Below are positions 1-7,507 of a DNA stretch of 64,000 bases, piece by piece. The notes below the pieces were generated by a model. It was not told the DNA's origin and ran no database searches. It saw only the letters and a program-made list of their open reading frames with translations. The DNA is taken from positions 2,480,001 through 2,544,000 of the forward strand of contig OY760624.1 of assembly GCA_963663775.1 (NCBI GenBank). The letters run 5' to 3'. Every line of letters begins with the position of its first letter. The first letter of the stretch is position 1. A program made the translations under genes and the position numbers. The stretch is from G963663775 sp963663775. Lineage in GTDB: Bacteria; Bacillota; Clostridia; Oscillospirales; Butyricicoccaceae.

Positions 1-261
1 GTACAATAACCTTCACGCACGCTCATCCCTTCTGCAATCCGTTATGAGAACCATCGCTACAAGTTGCCAACACGTTTCTCACCTCCCATCTTGCGTTGAA
101 TACCAATTATATCTTATGCGCTTTCACCACCAATATATTTGTAATTGAATCCGTTGCATTTTGAAGTGGTAAGCTAAAATTGGACACGGCGAAGCGCTAT
201 CATGAACAAAAGGATTTCACCGTTGGACAAGCATGCTCCCAGAGTGAACAAGAGACTTACT
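1..261. other. Window edge, no convincing gene
   Basis: No gene can be supported here. On the minus strand there is a fair promoter-like pair (TTGGTG, 16 bp, TATAAT near 107-135) followed by a good ribosome binding site (GGGAGGTGAG) and GTG at 74, but the frame closes after 16 codons. The 3' part (about 175-200) probably belongs to the upstream end of the IS3-type element that follows. Confidence 0.3.
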
Positions 262-624
262 ATGAAATACACAAAAAAAGAAAAACTGAACATTGGACGT
301 CAAATTTATGATGGTGAACTCAGCCGCTACGCAGCTGCCGAAGAATACGGCATAAGCGAGCAAACGGCGAGAAATTACATACGTATGTACAGAGATGTAA
401 ATCATCTTCCACCGAAGCAGAATCCCCGGAACTCTCGCAGCAAAATTGTGTCTTCTGCGACGTCATCCGGATTGGAAGACTATAAGGCTATGACCAAAGA
501 GGAACTCATTGGGGAGTTGATCAAGTCCAGAATTGCGCAGGCAAGGTTAAAAAAAGGATACGAAGTGAAGGGAGTTGGTGCGGACAAGGAATATATTCTC
601 TTAGGCAGCAAGAATACCAAGTGA
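262..624 (+). CDS. IS3-family transposase OrfA (helix-turn-helix protein)
   Basis: A 120-residue protein of the OrfA type found in IS3-family insertion sequences, which binds the element ends and is normally joined to OrfB by frameshifting. The N-terminal 50 residues carry the IS3 helix-turn-helix, with the typical stretch GRQIYDGELSRYAAAEEYG followed by SEQTARNYIR. I start at ATG 262 (MKYTKKEK) because homologous proteins begin there; an in-frame ATG at 202 also exists, and neither has a strong ribosome binding site. It overlaps the next frame by 4 bases (621-624), the usual OrfA/OrfB arrangement. OrfB is broken, so the element is probably immobile. Confidence 0.75.
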   Translation: MKYTKKEKLNIGRQIYDGELSRYAAAEEYGISEQTARNYIRMYRDVNHLPPKQNPRNSRSKIVSSATSSGLEDYKAMTKEELIGELIKSRIAQARLKKGYEVKGVGADKEYILLGSKNTK

Positions 625-866
625 TTCTGGAGCTGTCGGGGGACTTCCCTGTGAATCGGCTCTGCGAAACGATGGAGATGCAGAGGAGCAGCTTTTACAG
701 CTGGAAGAAGCGGCTTTCCGCTCCGGCAAACCGTACTATAAACTTTGTAAGCAATGTACATCTGTTTCAGGAATATCACTTGCAGTATCCTTCTCACGGT
801 TACAGGTGGCTGAATGCCAAGATCCGGTTGGATACCGGGCTTGGTCTGCACACTCTGCGGAACTAA
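621..866 (+). pseudogene. IS3-family transposase OrfB, N-terminal remnant
   Basis: The first ~75 residues of an IS3-type OrfB: a short HTH_21-like start (CETMEMQRSSFYSWKK) and the conserved YPSHGYRWLNAKIR stretch that precedes the DDE catalytic core. Homology ends at about base 842 and the frame stops at 866, so the whole integrase-type DDE domain is missing. Translation would start at the GTG overlapping the OrfA stop. It is a deletion remnant; nothing here can transpose the element. Confidence 0.7.
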
Positions 867-1001
867 TTGTGCCGTACAGGGACTTCATACCTAGATTTTG
901 CGACCTATTCAAAAACGCAGATGCAAATGGTGGTTGGTGGATTCCTAGGGCAACACCGCACAAAGCTTTCGTGACAAAGGAAAAGATGATAAAATAGACG
1001 T
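867..1001. other. Junction sequence between two IS remnants
   Basis: No gene. An open frame continues through part of it without recognisable homology. The A-rich stretch just before 1002 (AAAGGAAAAG) could serve as the ribosome binding site of the IS5-type frame that follows. Confidence 0.3.
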
Positions 1002-1236
1002 ATGAATAAACAGATTACGTTGTCGGCGTTCACCGACGAATTGGCGCAGACCGCGACGAAGAAAAAAGAGTTTCTTGCACAAATTGAGCGGATGATACCG
1101 TGGAGTGAATGGATAGGGATGATTCAGCCGCACTATTATCTATTATAACGGAGAGCGCGGAAACAAGCCCTATGACCTTGAGCGCATGCTGCGGATTTAT
1201 CTGGTGCAGAATTTATATAGACGATCTATGCTATGA
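1002..1236 (+). pseudogene. IS5-family transposase, N-terminal remnant with frameshift
   Basis: Reads as the start of an IS5-group transposase: LSAFTDELAQ, then IERMIPWSEWIGMIQPHYY, then in a second frame NGERGNKPYDLERMLRIYL and VQNLY. All three blocks are typical of the N-terminal region of this family. The two halves are out of frame because of a 7-bp tandem duplication (TATTATC TATTATA, about 1133-1147); deleting one copy restores HYYNGERG. The catalytic DDE domain is absent after 1236. The gene is both frameshifted and truncated. Confidence 0.7.
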
Positions 1237-1427
1237 GATTGAACAATATATTGCAGGAGTATCAATAAATAAAATTGAGAGACTCTCTCGAACGCAACGC
1301 ACAGCACGTGGAATCAAGTCTATATGCTATTCTACAGAATGCAGTCTTGCTTTCGATTGGGATAGCGTGATTGGATACACGCCTTTTTAATCCCCACCAA
1401 ACCCATATATTTTAATTTCTGGGCAAA
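1237..1427. other. No recognisable gene
   Basis: A plus-strand frame stays open to 1390 but shows no family motif, has no start signal of its own and arises from the shifted frame of the IS remnant. I see no structured element here. Confidence 0.3.
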
Positions 1428-1466
1428 ATATAAAAATCCCTGCCAGTATGGGAATACTGACAGGGA
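1428..1466 (-). terminator. Rho-independent terminator (minus strand)
   Basis: Thirteen-base arms with one mismatch (TCCCTGcCAGTAT at 1437-1449 and its complement at 1454-1466) around a 4-base loop. On the minus strand the hairpin is followed by TTTTTATATTTT, so it can end transcription coming from the small minus-strand gene at 1763-1954. Confidence 0.6.
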
Positions 1467-1556
1467 CGAGAGAAGATAGAAAGTGCTTAGAAGGACACCT
1501 TCAAAATAATATTATACAGTATTGATAGATATTGTAAATCTATGGGAGGAAAAATT

Positions 1557-1766
1557 ATGAATCCTAATGTCTGCGCCGAATTGCTGAAGCGTGCGTATGA
1601 ATCTAAACAAGCTGGAGAATCATACACCACCAGTGTTGGTTTTGATTTGTGCGACGAAGAACTAGACTGGCTTGTTCGCATAGGGCACATAGAAATCGTA
1701 AAGAAATATGTGCATGGCGGGTCTTTTAGAATCACCGAAGAGGGAGAAGAGGTGTTGTCAAACTAG
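1557..1766 (+). CDS. Small hypothetical protein
   Basis: A 69-residue acidic protein I do not recognise. ATG 1557 is preceded by GGGAGGA at 1544-1550, a strong ribosome binding site, so I prefer it over the upstream in-frame ATG at 1542. The C-terminal half (LDWLVRIGHIEIVKKYV then FRITEEGEEVL) looks like a small winged-helix with the wing ending in TEEGEEVL, a pattern seen in many phage and plasmid DNA-binding proteins, but this is only a resemblance. It lies in the decayed mobile region and its end overlaps by 4 bases the end of the convergent gene at 1763-1954. Confidence 0.5.
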   Translation: MNPNVCAELLKRAYESKQAGESYTTSVGFDLCDEELDWLVRIGHIEIVKKYVHGGSFRITEEGEEVLSN

Positions 1767-1954
1767 CCAACCACTTCCCCAGAGATTGTATACTGCAATG
1801 GCTTTCCGGCATCAATTCTAAGCACAATAGATTCTACGCCAAACAGGCTTTTGTTGCCGATTCTCACCTCGCACTTTTTGCCGTTTCTTTTTATGACAAT
1901 CTCCTCGCTTGTGCCAAACAGCAAATTATCATGAAGCTTTTCGCTTTCTTGCAT
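1763..1954 (-). CDS. Small hypothetical protein
   Basis: A 63-residue protein without a family I can name. ATG 1954 has an excellent ribosome binding site (AAAGGAGG at 1963-1970). The sequence is mostly short beta-type segments with a basic centre (EEIVIKRNGKKCEVRIGNK). It is convergent with the 1557-1766 gene and is probably served by the minus-strand terminator at 1428-1466. The location suggests cargo of a former phage or integrative element. Confidence 0.5.
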   Translation of the reverse strand: MQESEKLHDNLLFGTSEEIVIKRNGKKCEVRIGNKSLFGVESIVLRIDAGKPLQYTISGEVVG

Positions 1955-1976
1955 CACTGACGACCTCCTTTCGTAG

Positions 1977-2132
1977 GTAAAAATTACTGGCTTTAATGCA
2001 ATCCCTTATGTAGCAGCAAATTTTACATCGCCAGAAACTCCATCAAATATTACAATAGTGCCAGAAGAAGGGCAAAGCATGTGTACGGGCTATGGAATAG
2101 CGTACACAGATACGCCACAAACACAAGAATAG
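1977..2132 (+). pseudogene. Orphan coding fragment
   Basis: A 51-codon stretch with coding character (GFNAIPYVAANFTSPETPS and so on) but no start codon near its beginning, preceded directly by an in-frame stop. It may be the 3' end of a gene lost by deletion. No family recognised. Confidence 0.3.
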
Positions 2133-2456
2133 CAATGCGTTGACCAGCAGTTGCCGCTAACACCTCTGCGAGAATTGTTAAGTTATTTTTAGTTTCATTT
2201 CTTTTTTTCTCCTGTCAAAGAACGATCTTGTTGAATTTCCCGTATATTCTACAGCGCAGTTTTTCTAACGAAGTTTGCACTCATGTAAAACACAACCTTT
2301 CTGTGGCATAGTACAAATTACCATTACGCAAAAATCAAGTAGTATATCATAAAACTGACCAACATTTACTAACAACTTTTAAAGGAGTCGAAATCGACCC
2401 GTTTAAACTAGAAAAATCCCACCTAGTACTGCGAACACCAGACGGGATGCAATGAG
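2133..2456. other. Gene-free stretch with one imperfect hairpin
   Basis: AT-rich and without a supported gene. ATCCC at 2416-2420 and GGGAT at 2444-2448 form the base of an imperfect hairpin (ATCCCACCT against AGACGGGAT) about 85 bases upstream of the integrase. Such leaders are common upstream of integrase genes, but no function can be shown from sequence. Confidence 0.35.
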
Positions 2457-2497
2457 GGTACTGAAATTTTCCACAAAGTCAGTACCTTTATTTTACC
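2457..2497 (+). terminator. Hairpin before the integrase remnant
   Basis: GGTACTGA at 2457-2464 pairs with TCAGTACC at 2479-2486 across a 14-base loop and is followed by TTTATTTTACC. It could be a terminator or attenuator 36 bases upstream of the integrase start. Confidence 0.45.
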
Positions 2498-2532
2498 ATA
2501 CACAAAATGTAAAATAAAGGAGCGTGGCGAAA

Positions 2533-3249
2533 ATGCCAAGACCAAAGAAAGAAAAACCAAACCGAGCAGACGGACTATATGAGGTCAAGATAACAATTGG
2601 GAAGCATCCGAACGGGAAGCTTATCCGCAAGTCGTTCTATTCATCTATCAGCAAAGCATTTGATGATTGGGCAAGGAATTGGCTAAAGACCTACAAGCTT
2701 GGAAAAGTGAAAGGCAATACCTACAACGGGACGTATAGAGTTCCTGTAGAACTTCACCTAATCCCATACTTTGGTTCAGTAAAATTAAATGACATCCGTT
2801 CCGCTGACATACAAGCTTTTTTCAATTCAAAGAAAATTTCATCTTCTCTTGAATTAATGCGAAAGATGCGCAACTGTTTGTATGGTATTTTTGAAACAGC
2901 ATGCGAAAACGAGCTATGTCGCAAAAATCCTGTCACAAAAACTATAACGCTTGTCAGCAGTGTTGAGAAAGCAACCAAGTGCACCTACTCGCAGCAGGAA
3001 TATGATATTGTCGAAGCATTTGCAAAGGAAAAAGGTGCACTAGACATTTTGTTGCTCTTGCAAACGGGTATCAGCAGAAGCGAGCTTCTTGGGCTAAAAT
3101 GGAAAAACTTTGACGCTGACATCAATATGCTCTATATCACGCAGGGCACTGTGCAATATAAAGACCCCGAAACAGAAGAGTGGGTTCTCGAATCGGACGG
3201 GCTTAAAAAACAAAACCGCCCATTCGGACGGTTTAAATGGTGGAGATAG
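2533..3249 (+). pseudogene. Tyrosine integrase, C-terminally truncated
   Basis: A 238-residue remnant of a phage or integrative-element tyrosine recombinase. The N-terminal arm domain and SAM-like core-binding domain (about 60-135) are present, then the start of the catalytic domain with the first active arginine in TGISRSELLGLKW. The later residues (beta-hairpin Lys, HxxR, H/W and the nucleophilic Tyr) are missing, so it cannot recombine. ATG 2533 is favoured over GTG 2524 because AAAGGAG at 2516-2522 is well spaced for it. After LKKQNR the frame runs straight into the tRNA-Val terminator and the tRNA 3' end, so a deletion joined the integrase interior to the tRNA. Confidence 0.75.
3205..3236 (-). 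terminator. Terminator of tRNA-Val
   Basis: On the minus strand AACCGTCC, a 4-base loop and GGGCGGTT are followed by TTGTTTTTT. It lies directly after the tRNA CCA end and overlaps the tail of the integrase remnant. Confidence 0.75.
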
Positions 3250-3314
3250 AGGGGCTCGAACCCACGACCTCTCGCGTGTGAGGCGAACGCTCTGACCAGC
3301 TGAGCTACATCTCC
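3238..3314 (-). tRNA. tRNA-Val (anticodon CAC)
   Basis: Folds as a standard cloverleaf of 77 bases including an encoded CCA. The acceptor stem is GGAGATG against TATCTCC with discriminator A; the D-arm holds AGCTCAGCTGGTCAGAGCG; the anticodon loop reads CTCACAC (anticodon CAC, reading GUG); the T-loop is TTCGAAC. The 3' end is directly against an integrase remnant, as is typical for tRNA genes used as integration sites. Confidence 0.93.
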
Positions 3315-3323
3315 ATGAACTAT

Positions 3324-3353
3324 ATTATATCACAAAGTATACCCATTGTGCAA
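3324..3353 (-). promoter_or_regulatory. Promoter of tRNA-Val
   Basis: Minus-strand -35 TTGCAC (3348-3353), 18-bp spacer, -10 TATAAT (3324-3329), about 10 bases upstream of the tRNA 5' end. Confidence 0.65.
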
Positions 3354-3394
3354 TCTTTTTTTATTGTTTTTTTATAATTTTCTTGGCACAGCAG

Positions 3395-3421
3395 AAAGGC
3401 GCCGTACATGCCGACGCCTTT
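3395..3421 (-). terminator. Probable terminator after spoIVA
   Basis: AAAGGCG and CGCCTTT arms around a short loop, about 45 bases downstream of the spoIVA stop. The T-tract on the minus strand is weak, so efficiency is uncertain. Confidence 0.45.
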
Positions 3422-3465
3422 TCGCAATATCTTGTGCCCCAACCATCACGTATTATTTATTTGTA

Positions 3466-4944
3466 TCACAAAATAATGCAAATAAGTCCTCCACTTCCCT
3501 CATTGATAATTTTCGTTAATGTTTCTTGCAGTTTTCCACGTGCATCTTCAGGCATGCGGCTTAATTTATTATGCAACCCCTCACTCACCAGTTCACTCAA
3601 TGATTTGCCAAAGATATTGCTTTGCCAGATTTTTTGCGGCTGTTCATCAAATTCGCTAAGCAAATAATGAATCAGTTCTTCTGATTGCTTTTCACTGCCC
3701 ACAATCGGCGAAACCTCTGTTTGAATATCTGCTCGAATAAGATGAATGGACGGTGCCGATGCTCGCAGTTTCACACCATATCGTCCGCCTTGCCGAATGA
3801 TTTCCGGTTCTTCCAATGTCAACTCATCAATTTCCGGCAGCACAATGCCATATCCGGTTGCATGCACCTGCTCCAATGCCCCCTGAATGCGGTCATATTG
3901 TTTTCTGGTTTCCGATAATTGTGCCAAAATTTGAATCAAATCCGATTCATCTTGAATTTTAACACCGGTTTCTTCTGCAATAATATCATAAAACACATGG
4001 TTGAACACGCAGACACGCATTTTCACGATGCCTGCCCCAAGATTCATCGCAGTTACATCTGCTTCCGCAATATAAGAATTCTCCTTGATTTGCAGCGCCG
4101 ATACAGACATATCCCGCATTTTTGCAATTTCACTGGAGGCGTTGCGAATGCTGTCATATATGGATGATTGTACAACATGCCCCTGTGGCAATGCGCTGAC
4201 AAACCGAGGCAATGCAATCCGAATTTCCCGCACTGGAAATTCATATAATACACGGCTGATAATCTCCTCAATATCATGCATTTGCAGCGTCATACAATTG
4301 ATTGCCATCGCTTCAATTCCAAATCGCTCCTGTAAGCTTTCACACACCTGATTGGCTGATTCGCCTGTCGGATTGGCGCTGTTTACCAATACAATAAATG
4401 GCTTTCCAATCTCCGTTAATTCTTGAATGACACGGTCTTCTGCCGCCTGATAGTTTTCTCTTGGCAGGTCTGTAATGCTGCCGTCGGTGGTGATGACCAA
4501 ACCGATTGTCGAGTGCTCTGTCACGACTTTTTTTGTCCCAATTTCTGCCGCTTCACGCATAGGAATCGCCTCTTCGCTCCAGGGCGTAGACACCATCCGC
4601 GGCGAATCATCTTCCATGCTGCCAAGCGCACCCTCCACCATATATCCAACGCAGTCCACCAAACGCACTCGACACTTTCCACCACCAGGTGTATAAATTT
4701 CAGCAGCTTCCTCTGGCACAAACTTGGGTTCTGCCGTCATAATCGTTTTTCCAGAACCAGATTGCGGCAATTCATCCTTTGCACGTTCCCGTTTGTACAC
4801 ATTTTCGATGCCGGGAATCACCATCGTTTCCATGAATCGCTTGATAAATGTAGATTTTCCTGTGCGCACAGGCCCTACCACACCGATGTAAATATCTCCG
4901 CCTGTGCGTTTTCCGATGTCTTCATACAGTTTTTGACTATCCAC
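3466..4944 (-). CDS. spoIVA: Stage IV sporulation protein A, coat basement-layer ATPase
   Basis: SpoIVA (492 residues, the usual family length) polymerises on the mother-cell face of the forespore membrane using ATP and forms the base on which the spore coat is built; the cortex also depends on it. The Walker A box GPVRTGKST is at residues 24-32, in the TRAFAC-like N-terminal ATPase domain, and the C-terminal 60 residues that contact SpoVM are present. The start is a GTG (position 4944) preceded by AGGAGGG with 8-base spacing; an ATG a few bases upstream is in another frame. It lies 34 bases downstream of sipL and is probably co-transcribed with it from a mother-cell promoter. Confidence 0.95.
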   Translation of the reverse strand: MDSQKLYEDIGKRTGGDIYIGVVGPVRTGKSTFIKRFMETMVIPGIENVYKRERAKDELPQSGSGKTIMTAEPKFVPEEAAEIYTPGGGKCRVRLVDCVGYMVEGALGSMEDDSPRMVSTPWSEEAIPMREAAEIGTKKVVTEHSTIGLVITTDGSITDLPRENYQAAEDRVIQELTEIGKPFIVLVNSANPTGESANQVCESLQERFGIEAMAINCMTLQMHDIEEIISRVLYEFPVREIRIALPRFVSALPQGHVVQSSIYDSIRNASSEIAKMRDMSVSALQIKENSYIAEADVTAMNLGAGIVKMRVCVFNHVFYDIIAEETGVKIQDESDLIQILAQLSETRKQYDRIQGALEQVHATGYGIVLPEIDELTLEEPEIIRQGGRYGVKLRASAPSIHLIRADIQTEVSPIVGSEKQSEELIHYLLSEFDEQPQKIWQSNIFGKSLSELVSEGLHNKLSRMPEDARGKLQETLTKIINEGSGGLICIIL

Positions 4945-4978
4945 AGCATTTCCCTCCTAACGTCTTGATTTTTGCATA

Positions 4979-6478
4979 TTATCTATCACAAATTGGGATT
5001 AAAATCATTTGATTCTGCACATGCTCCTTCTCTTGCCGAAGCGCATTGGCACTGCGAATGGCACGCATTGTGGTATGATATGTTTTTGCAATTTCCCAAA
5101 GTTTTTCTTCCTCATGCACATATCGAACAATCATGGAGGTGTCCTCTGCATCTTGCTCCAGCAGCACTCCAATTCCCACTTCTGTAATATTATGCAAATA
5201 AAGATTATCTGTAAAAAACATCTCCCCATCCGCCAAAATGCGTATGCGCAAGGTATTATCTGCACTTGGCTCTGCAATGCACTGCACCGCAATGTCACCG
5301 GATACCATTTTTTGCGCTGCATGACTGTCCTGCACTTCCATAGAAACGGCACGAAACACTTGATGCAAGTGCATATCGGTATCCAAAAAGAGGATTTCGG
5401 TCTGAATATCCAATCGCAGTCGCTCTGACGCTTCTTGTCGGATGTGATAGCAATAGCCATGCAAATTGACGATTCTTCTGCAGGGTGCTGACAATGGAAT
5501 CTCTTCGCTTGTTTCGGCATGCAGTTCATACACCGGCGCAATGCTGCGCAAATACACTGGTTTGGCTTCCACATGCAGCTGATGTTTGGTTTGATACAAA
5601 TCTTGGATAGTGTTCAGCGTCCTGCGCTGCAATATGCAAAGCTGTGCTTCTGCATTGATGCCAACCGACAGCAAACCTTCTTCCCGCAGTTCCACATCCA
5701 TATTTTTAACCGAAAAACGAAGGTTGACTTCTGCACCCTCCTGCAACCCTTCGCAATCAATAATTTGTGTAAACGGCACATTTTTGTGTACCGAAAACAC
5801 CTCTATCCCCTCTTGATGCAGCATCATGCAGTCTAGCTGTGCCGTTCCTTTCACAACCGTTCGCCCATTCATGGCACGATATTCCTCCAACTGCAGCCTG
5901 CACTGCTTTCCGATAAGCTGTGCACCTTCACAGTCGGCAGCATCTGGGTCTTCCATTATCGTGAATTCTTTGCAAAAAACCTTTTCCGGAACGCATATTT
6001 CATGTGTTCCCTGCAAAATTTCCAATGAATATTCCTCTGAAACGATATTTTCTGTGATTTCAGCCTCACATTTATCATAAACACTGGCACTGAAATGCAG
6101 CTTTGCCGTAATATTCACTTTACGAGAATTGACTGCATGCGCTTCCACCGCAATGGCATGGCACTGCACAAAACAAATGCTTTCCGGCAGCAGCCCTTTG
6201 CATTCCTCAATATGTGCAAAGCTAATGGGAATTTCCAATTTTCGCAGCGGTGTTCCATCCTCCGGCTGATACAGGACGCAGGTTCGCACCGTACCCGACA
6301 GCAATAGTCGGTCTGTTTGCGGCGACTGGTCTTTTAGGATGGCATCCCCAGTGGCGCAAACGATTTGCATAATATCAGGATAAGCATCCGGCACAATGGC
6401 ATCCGTTCGTTCCTCATAGTTTGAGATTCTATCCAGCAATACATCATAATATTGCAGCTTGTTTTTTATCAGTTCCAT
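4979..6478 (-). CDS. sipL: SipL-type SpoIVA-interacting protein (SPOCS/DUF3794 repeats plus LysM)
   Basis: A 499-residue protein built of DUF3794 (SPOCS) repeats followed by a C-terminal LysM domain (about residues 447-496, motif KLWEIAKTYHTTMRAIRSAN). This is the architecture of SipL, the clostridial coat morphogenesis protein that binds SpoIVA through its LysM domain and is required to encase the forespore. Direct adjacency to spoIVA, in the same orientation, supports that name over a generic DUF3794 protein. ATG 6478 is preceded by AAGGAGGAAC. A sigma-E-like promoter lies at 6518-6545. The family partner role is known from Clostridioides difficile; here it is inferred from architecture and neighbourhood. 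Confidence 0.88.
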   Translation of the reverse strand: MELIKNKLQYYDVLLDRISNYEERTDAIVPDAYPDIMQIVCATGDAILKDQSPQTDRLLLSGTVRTCVLYQPEDGTPLRKLEIPISFAHIEECKGLLPESICFVQCHAIAVEAHAVNSRKVNITAKLHFSASVYDKCEAEITENIVSEEYSLEILQGTHEICVPEKVFCKEFTIMEDPDAADCEGAQLIGKQCRLQLEEYRAMNGRTVVKGTAQLDCMMLHQEGIEVFSVHKNVPFTQIIDCEGLQEGAEVNLRFSVKNMDVELREEGLLSVGINAEAQLCILQRRTLNTIQDLYQTKHQLHVEAKPVYLRSIAPVYELHAETSEEIPLSAPCRRIVNLHGYCYHIRQEASERLRLDIQTEILFLDTDMHLHQVFRAVSMEVQDSHAAQKMVSGDIAVQCIAEPSADNTLRIRILADGEMFFTDNLYLHNITEVGIGVLLEQDAEDTSMIVRYVHEEEKLWEIAKTYHTTMRAIRSANALRQEKEHVQNQMILIPICDR

Positions 6479-6517
6479 ACAGTGCGTTCCTCCTTAAATT
6501 GTAGGTCACCTAACCCA

Positions 6518-6546
6518 TATATATGGCACTGCAAAAATGAATATGA
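6518..6546 (-). promoter_or_regulatory. Sigma-E-like promoter of sipL-spoIVA
   Basis: On the minus strand CATATT (-35 like, 6540-6545) and CATATATA (-10 like, 6518-6525) are 14 bp apart. This fits the mother-cell sigma-E pattern (ATATT, 14 bp, CATA). The class of promoter agrees with the known sigma-E control of these genes; the match itself is by eye. Confidence 0.55.
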
Positions 6547-6577
6547 AAAAAAGCGAGGTCAGCACCCCGCTTTTTTT
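6546..6577. terminator. Bidirectional terminator after spoVM
   Basis: AAAAAAAGCG and CGCTTTTTTT arms closing around a short G/C-paired centre. On the minus strand it ends transcription 13 bases after the spoVM stop and isolates spoVM from sipL. Confidence 0.8.
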
Positions 6578-6589
6578 CAGTACACAGAT

Positions 6590-6667
6590 TTAATCTCTAT
6601 CCATGCGGAACAATTTTCGCAACAGACCGCACAAACATTTTGGACTTTTCCAAACAACCACTTTCAT
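6590..6667 (-). CDS. spoVM: Stage V sporulation protein M (SpoVM), 25 residues
   Basis: A 25-codon gene too short for most gene finders. The peptide begins MKVVVWKSPKCLCGLLRKLF and ends RMDRD. Against Bacillus SpoVM it keeps Lys2, Lys7, Pro9, Lys10, Leu12, Gly14 and Arg17, with an amphipathic helix after Pro9. SpoVM inserts shallowly into the positively curved forespore membrane and recruits SpoIVA. The ribosome binding site AGGAGG (6675-6680) is ideal, and a terminator follows at once. The sipL and spoIVA genes lie immediately downstream in the same orientation. I am confident of the family because length, key residues and context all agree. Confidence 0.9.
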   Translation of the reverse strand: MKVVVWKSPKCLCGLLRKLFRMDRD

Positions 6668-6699
6668 ATGAGCACCTCCTACTACCAAGAACTGTAACC

Positions 6700-6840
6700 T
6701 TACCGCATCAGCAAAATTCCTATCGCCACGAATAGTATCCCCAAGATCCAGACAATGCACCAAGATGGCAACAGACCGCCCACCAGGACGCCCAGTCCAA
6801 GCATTGTCACAATCAGACCGATGGTTTCCTGACAGGGCAT
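6700..6840 (-). CDS. 46-residue membrane microprotein next to spoVM
   Basis: A 46-codon gene encoding an almost wholly hydrophobic peptide: after MPCQETIG come two membrane-spanning stretches (about 7-24 and 28-45) separated by LPSWCIV. ATG 6840 is preceded by AGGAG with 11-base spacing. It sits 57 bases downstream of the dUTPase-like gene and 32 bases upstream of spoVM, in the same orientation, with no terminator between, so it is probably co-transcribed with spoVM. I do not know a named family. A role at the forespore membrane is only a suggestion from location. Confidence 0.65.
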   Translation of the reverse strand: MPCQETIGLIVTMLGLGVLVGGLLPSWCIVWILGILFVAIGILLMR

Positions 6841-6897
6841 ACTGCATCACGCTCCTAGTGCAGTATAAGCAGTTGCTCGGTATCATGTGCATCAAAA

Positions 6898-7401
6898 CTA
6901 GAATTTTTTTGCAGCTGTCGTGCTCCCAAAGCCACCCACTCGTTCTTCTGTCACAAAATCGTCTTCTGTAATGCCAAACGGTAAAAACACGCCCTGCGCA
7001 AAGGCTTCCCCTGCACAAACCTGCAAGATTTTATGCTCGTAGGAATCATTGGTTAATTTTATTTGGATGTGCCCTTCATTTTTCGCCATATAGTAATCGC
7101 TGTCGATGATACCAACCGTGTTATTAAGCTGCAAACGATAACGAAAGCCCAATCCAGAGCGTGGATAAATTTGCAGCATCCAACCATGCTGCATAGAAAC
7201 ACGCACGCCTGTAGGAATCAAAATCGATTCTTGCGGCTGTAATGTAAATGCCATAGGACTAAAAAAATCATACCCTGCCGACCCAATGGTGGCACGCCTT
7301 GGCAGTTCGATAGATGGATATACCACATCCGCATCTATGCCTGTCCAATCTTTTGCAAATTGTGTGGCACTGACTTTTTCAAAACGGGCAATTTTCTGCA
7401 T
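6898..7401 (-). CDS. dUTPase-family protein (dUTP diphosphatase-like)
   Basis: A 167-residue member of the trimeric dUTPase fold, which hydrolyses dUTP to dUMP and pyrophosphate (or dCTP in relatives). Motif I is SAGYDFFSP (about 41-49), motif II PRSGLGFRY (80-88), motif III GIIDSDYY (97-104) and the C-terminal motif V GGFGSTT (about 158-164). There is an N-terminal extension of about 30 residues compared with small dUTPases. ATG 7401 follows GGAAGGGAG; a longer open frame upstream has no start signal and includes a terminator hairpin. It is followed by the microprotein and spoVM, which is unusual company for a nucleotide enzyme. Confidence 0.8.
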   Translation of the reverse strand: MQKIARFEKVSATQFAKDWTGIDADVVYPSIELPRRATIGSAGYDFFSPMAFTLQPQESILIPTGVRVSMQHGWMLQIYPRSGLGFRYRLQLNNTVGIIDSDYYMAKNEGHIQIKLTNDSYEHKILQVCAGEAFAQGVFLPFGITEDDFVTEERVGGFGSTTAAKKF

Positions 7402-7449
7402 AGTTACTGCTCCCTTCCTTGACAAAATGTCGAGTTTTCTTCCAAATAG

Positions 7450-7495
7450 AAAATACACCTCCGTTCGCATCATACAACGCACGGAGGTGTATTTT
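7450..7495. terminator. Bidirectional terminator
   Basis: Perfect 15-bp inverted repeat (AAAATACACCTCCGT and its complement) with a 16-base loop, T-rich on both sides. It ends transcription of the zinc-ribbon gene at 7508-7978. Confidence 0.8.
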
Positions 7496-7507
7496 CGCAT
7501 AGAGCGG

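Noticed and set aside
20..135. Promoter and ribosome binding site on the minus strand at the window edge
   Set aside because: The frame that follows closes after 16 codons, so no gene can be supported.
1109..1390. Open frame of 93 codons after the IS5 remnant
   Set aside because: It arises in the shifted frame of the transposase and has no independent start signal or similarity.
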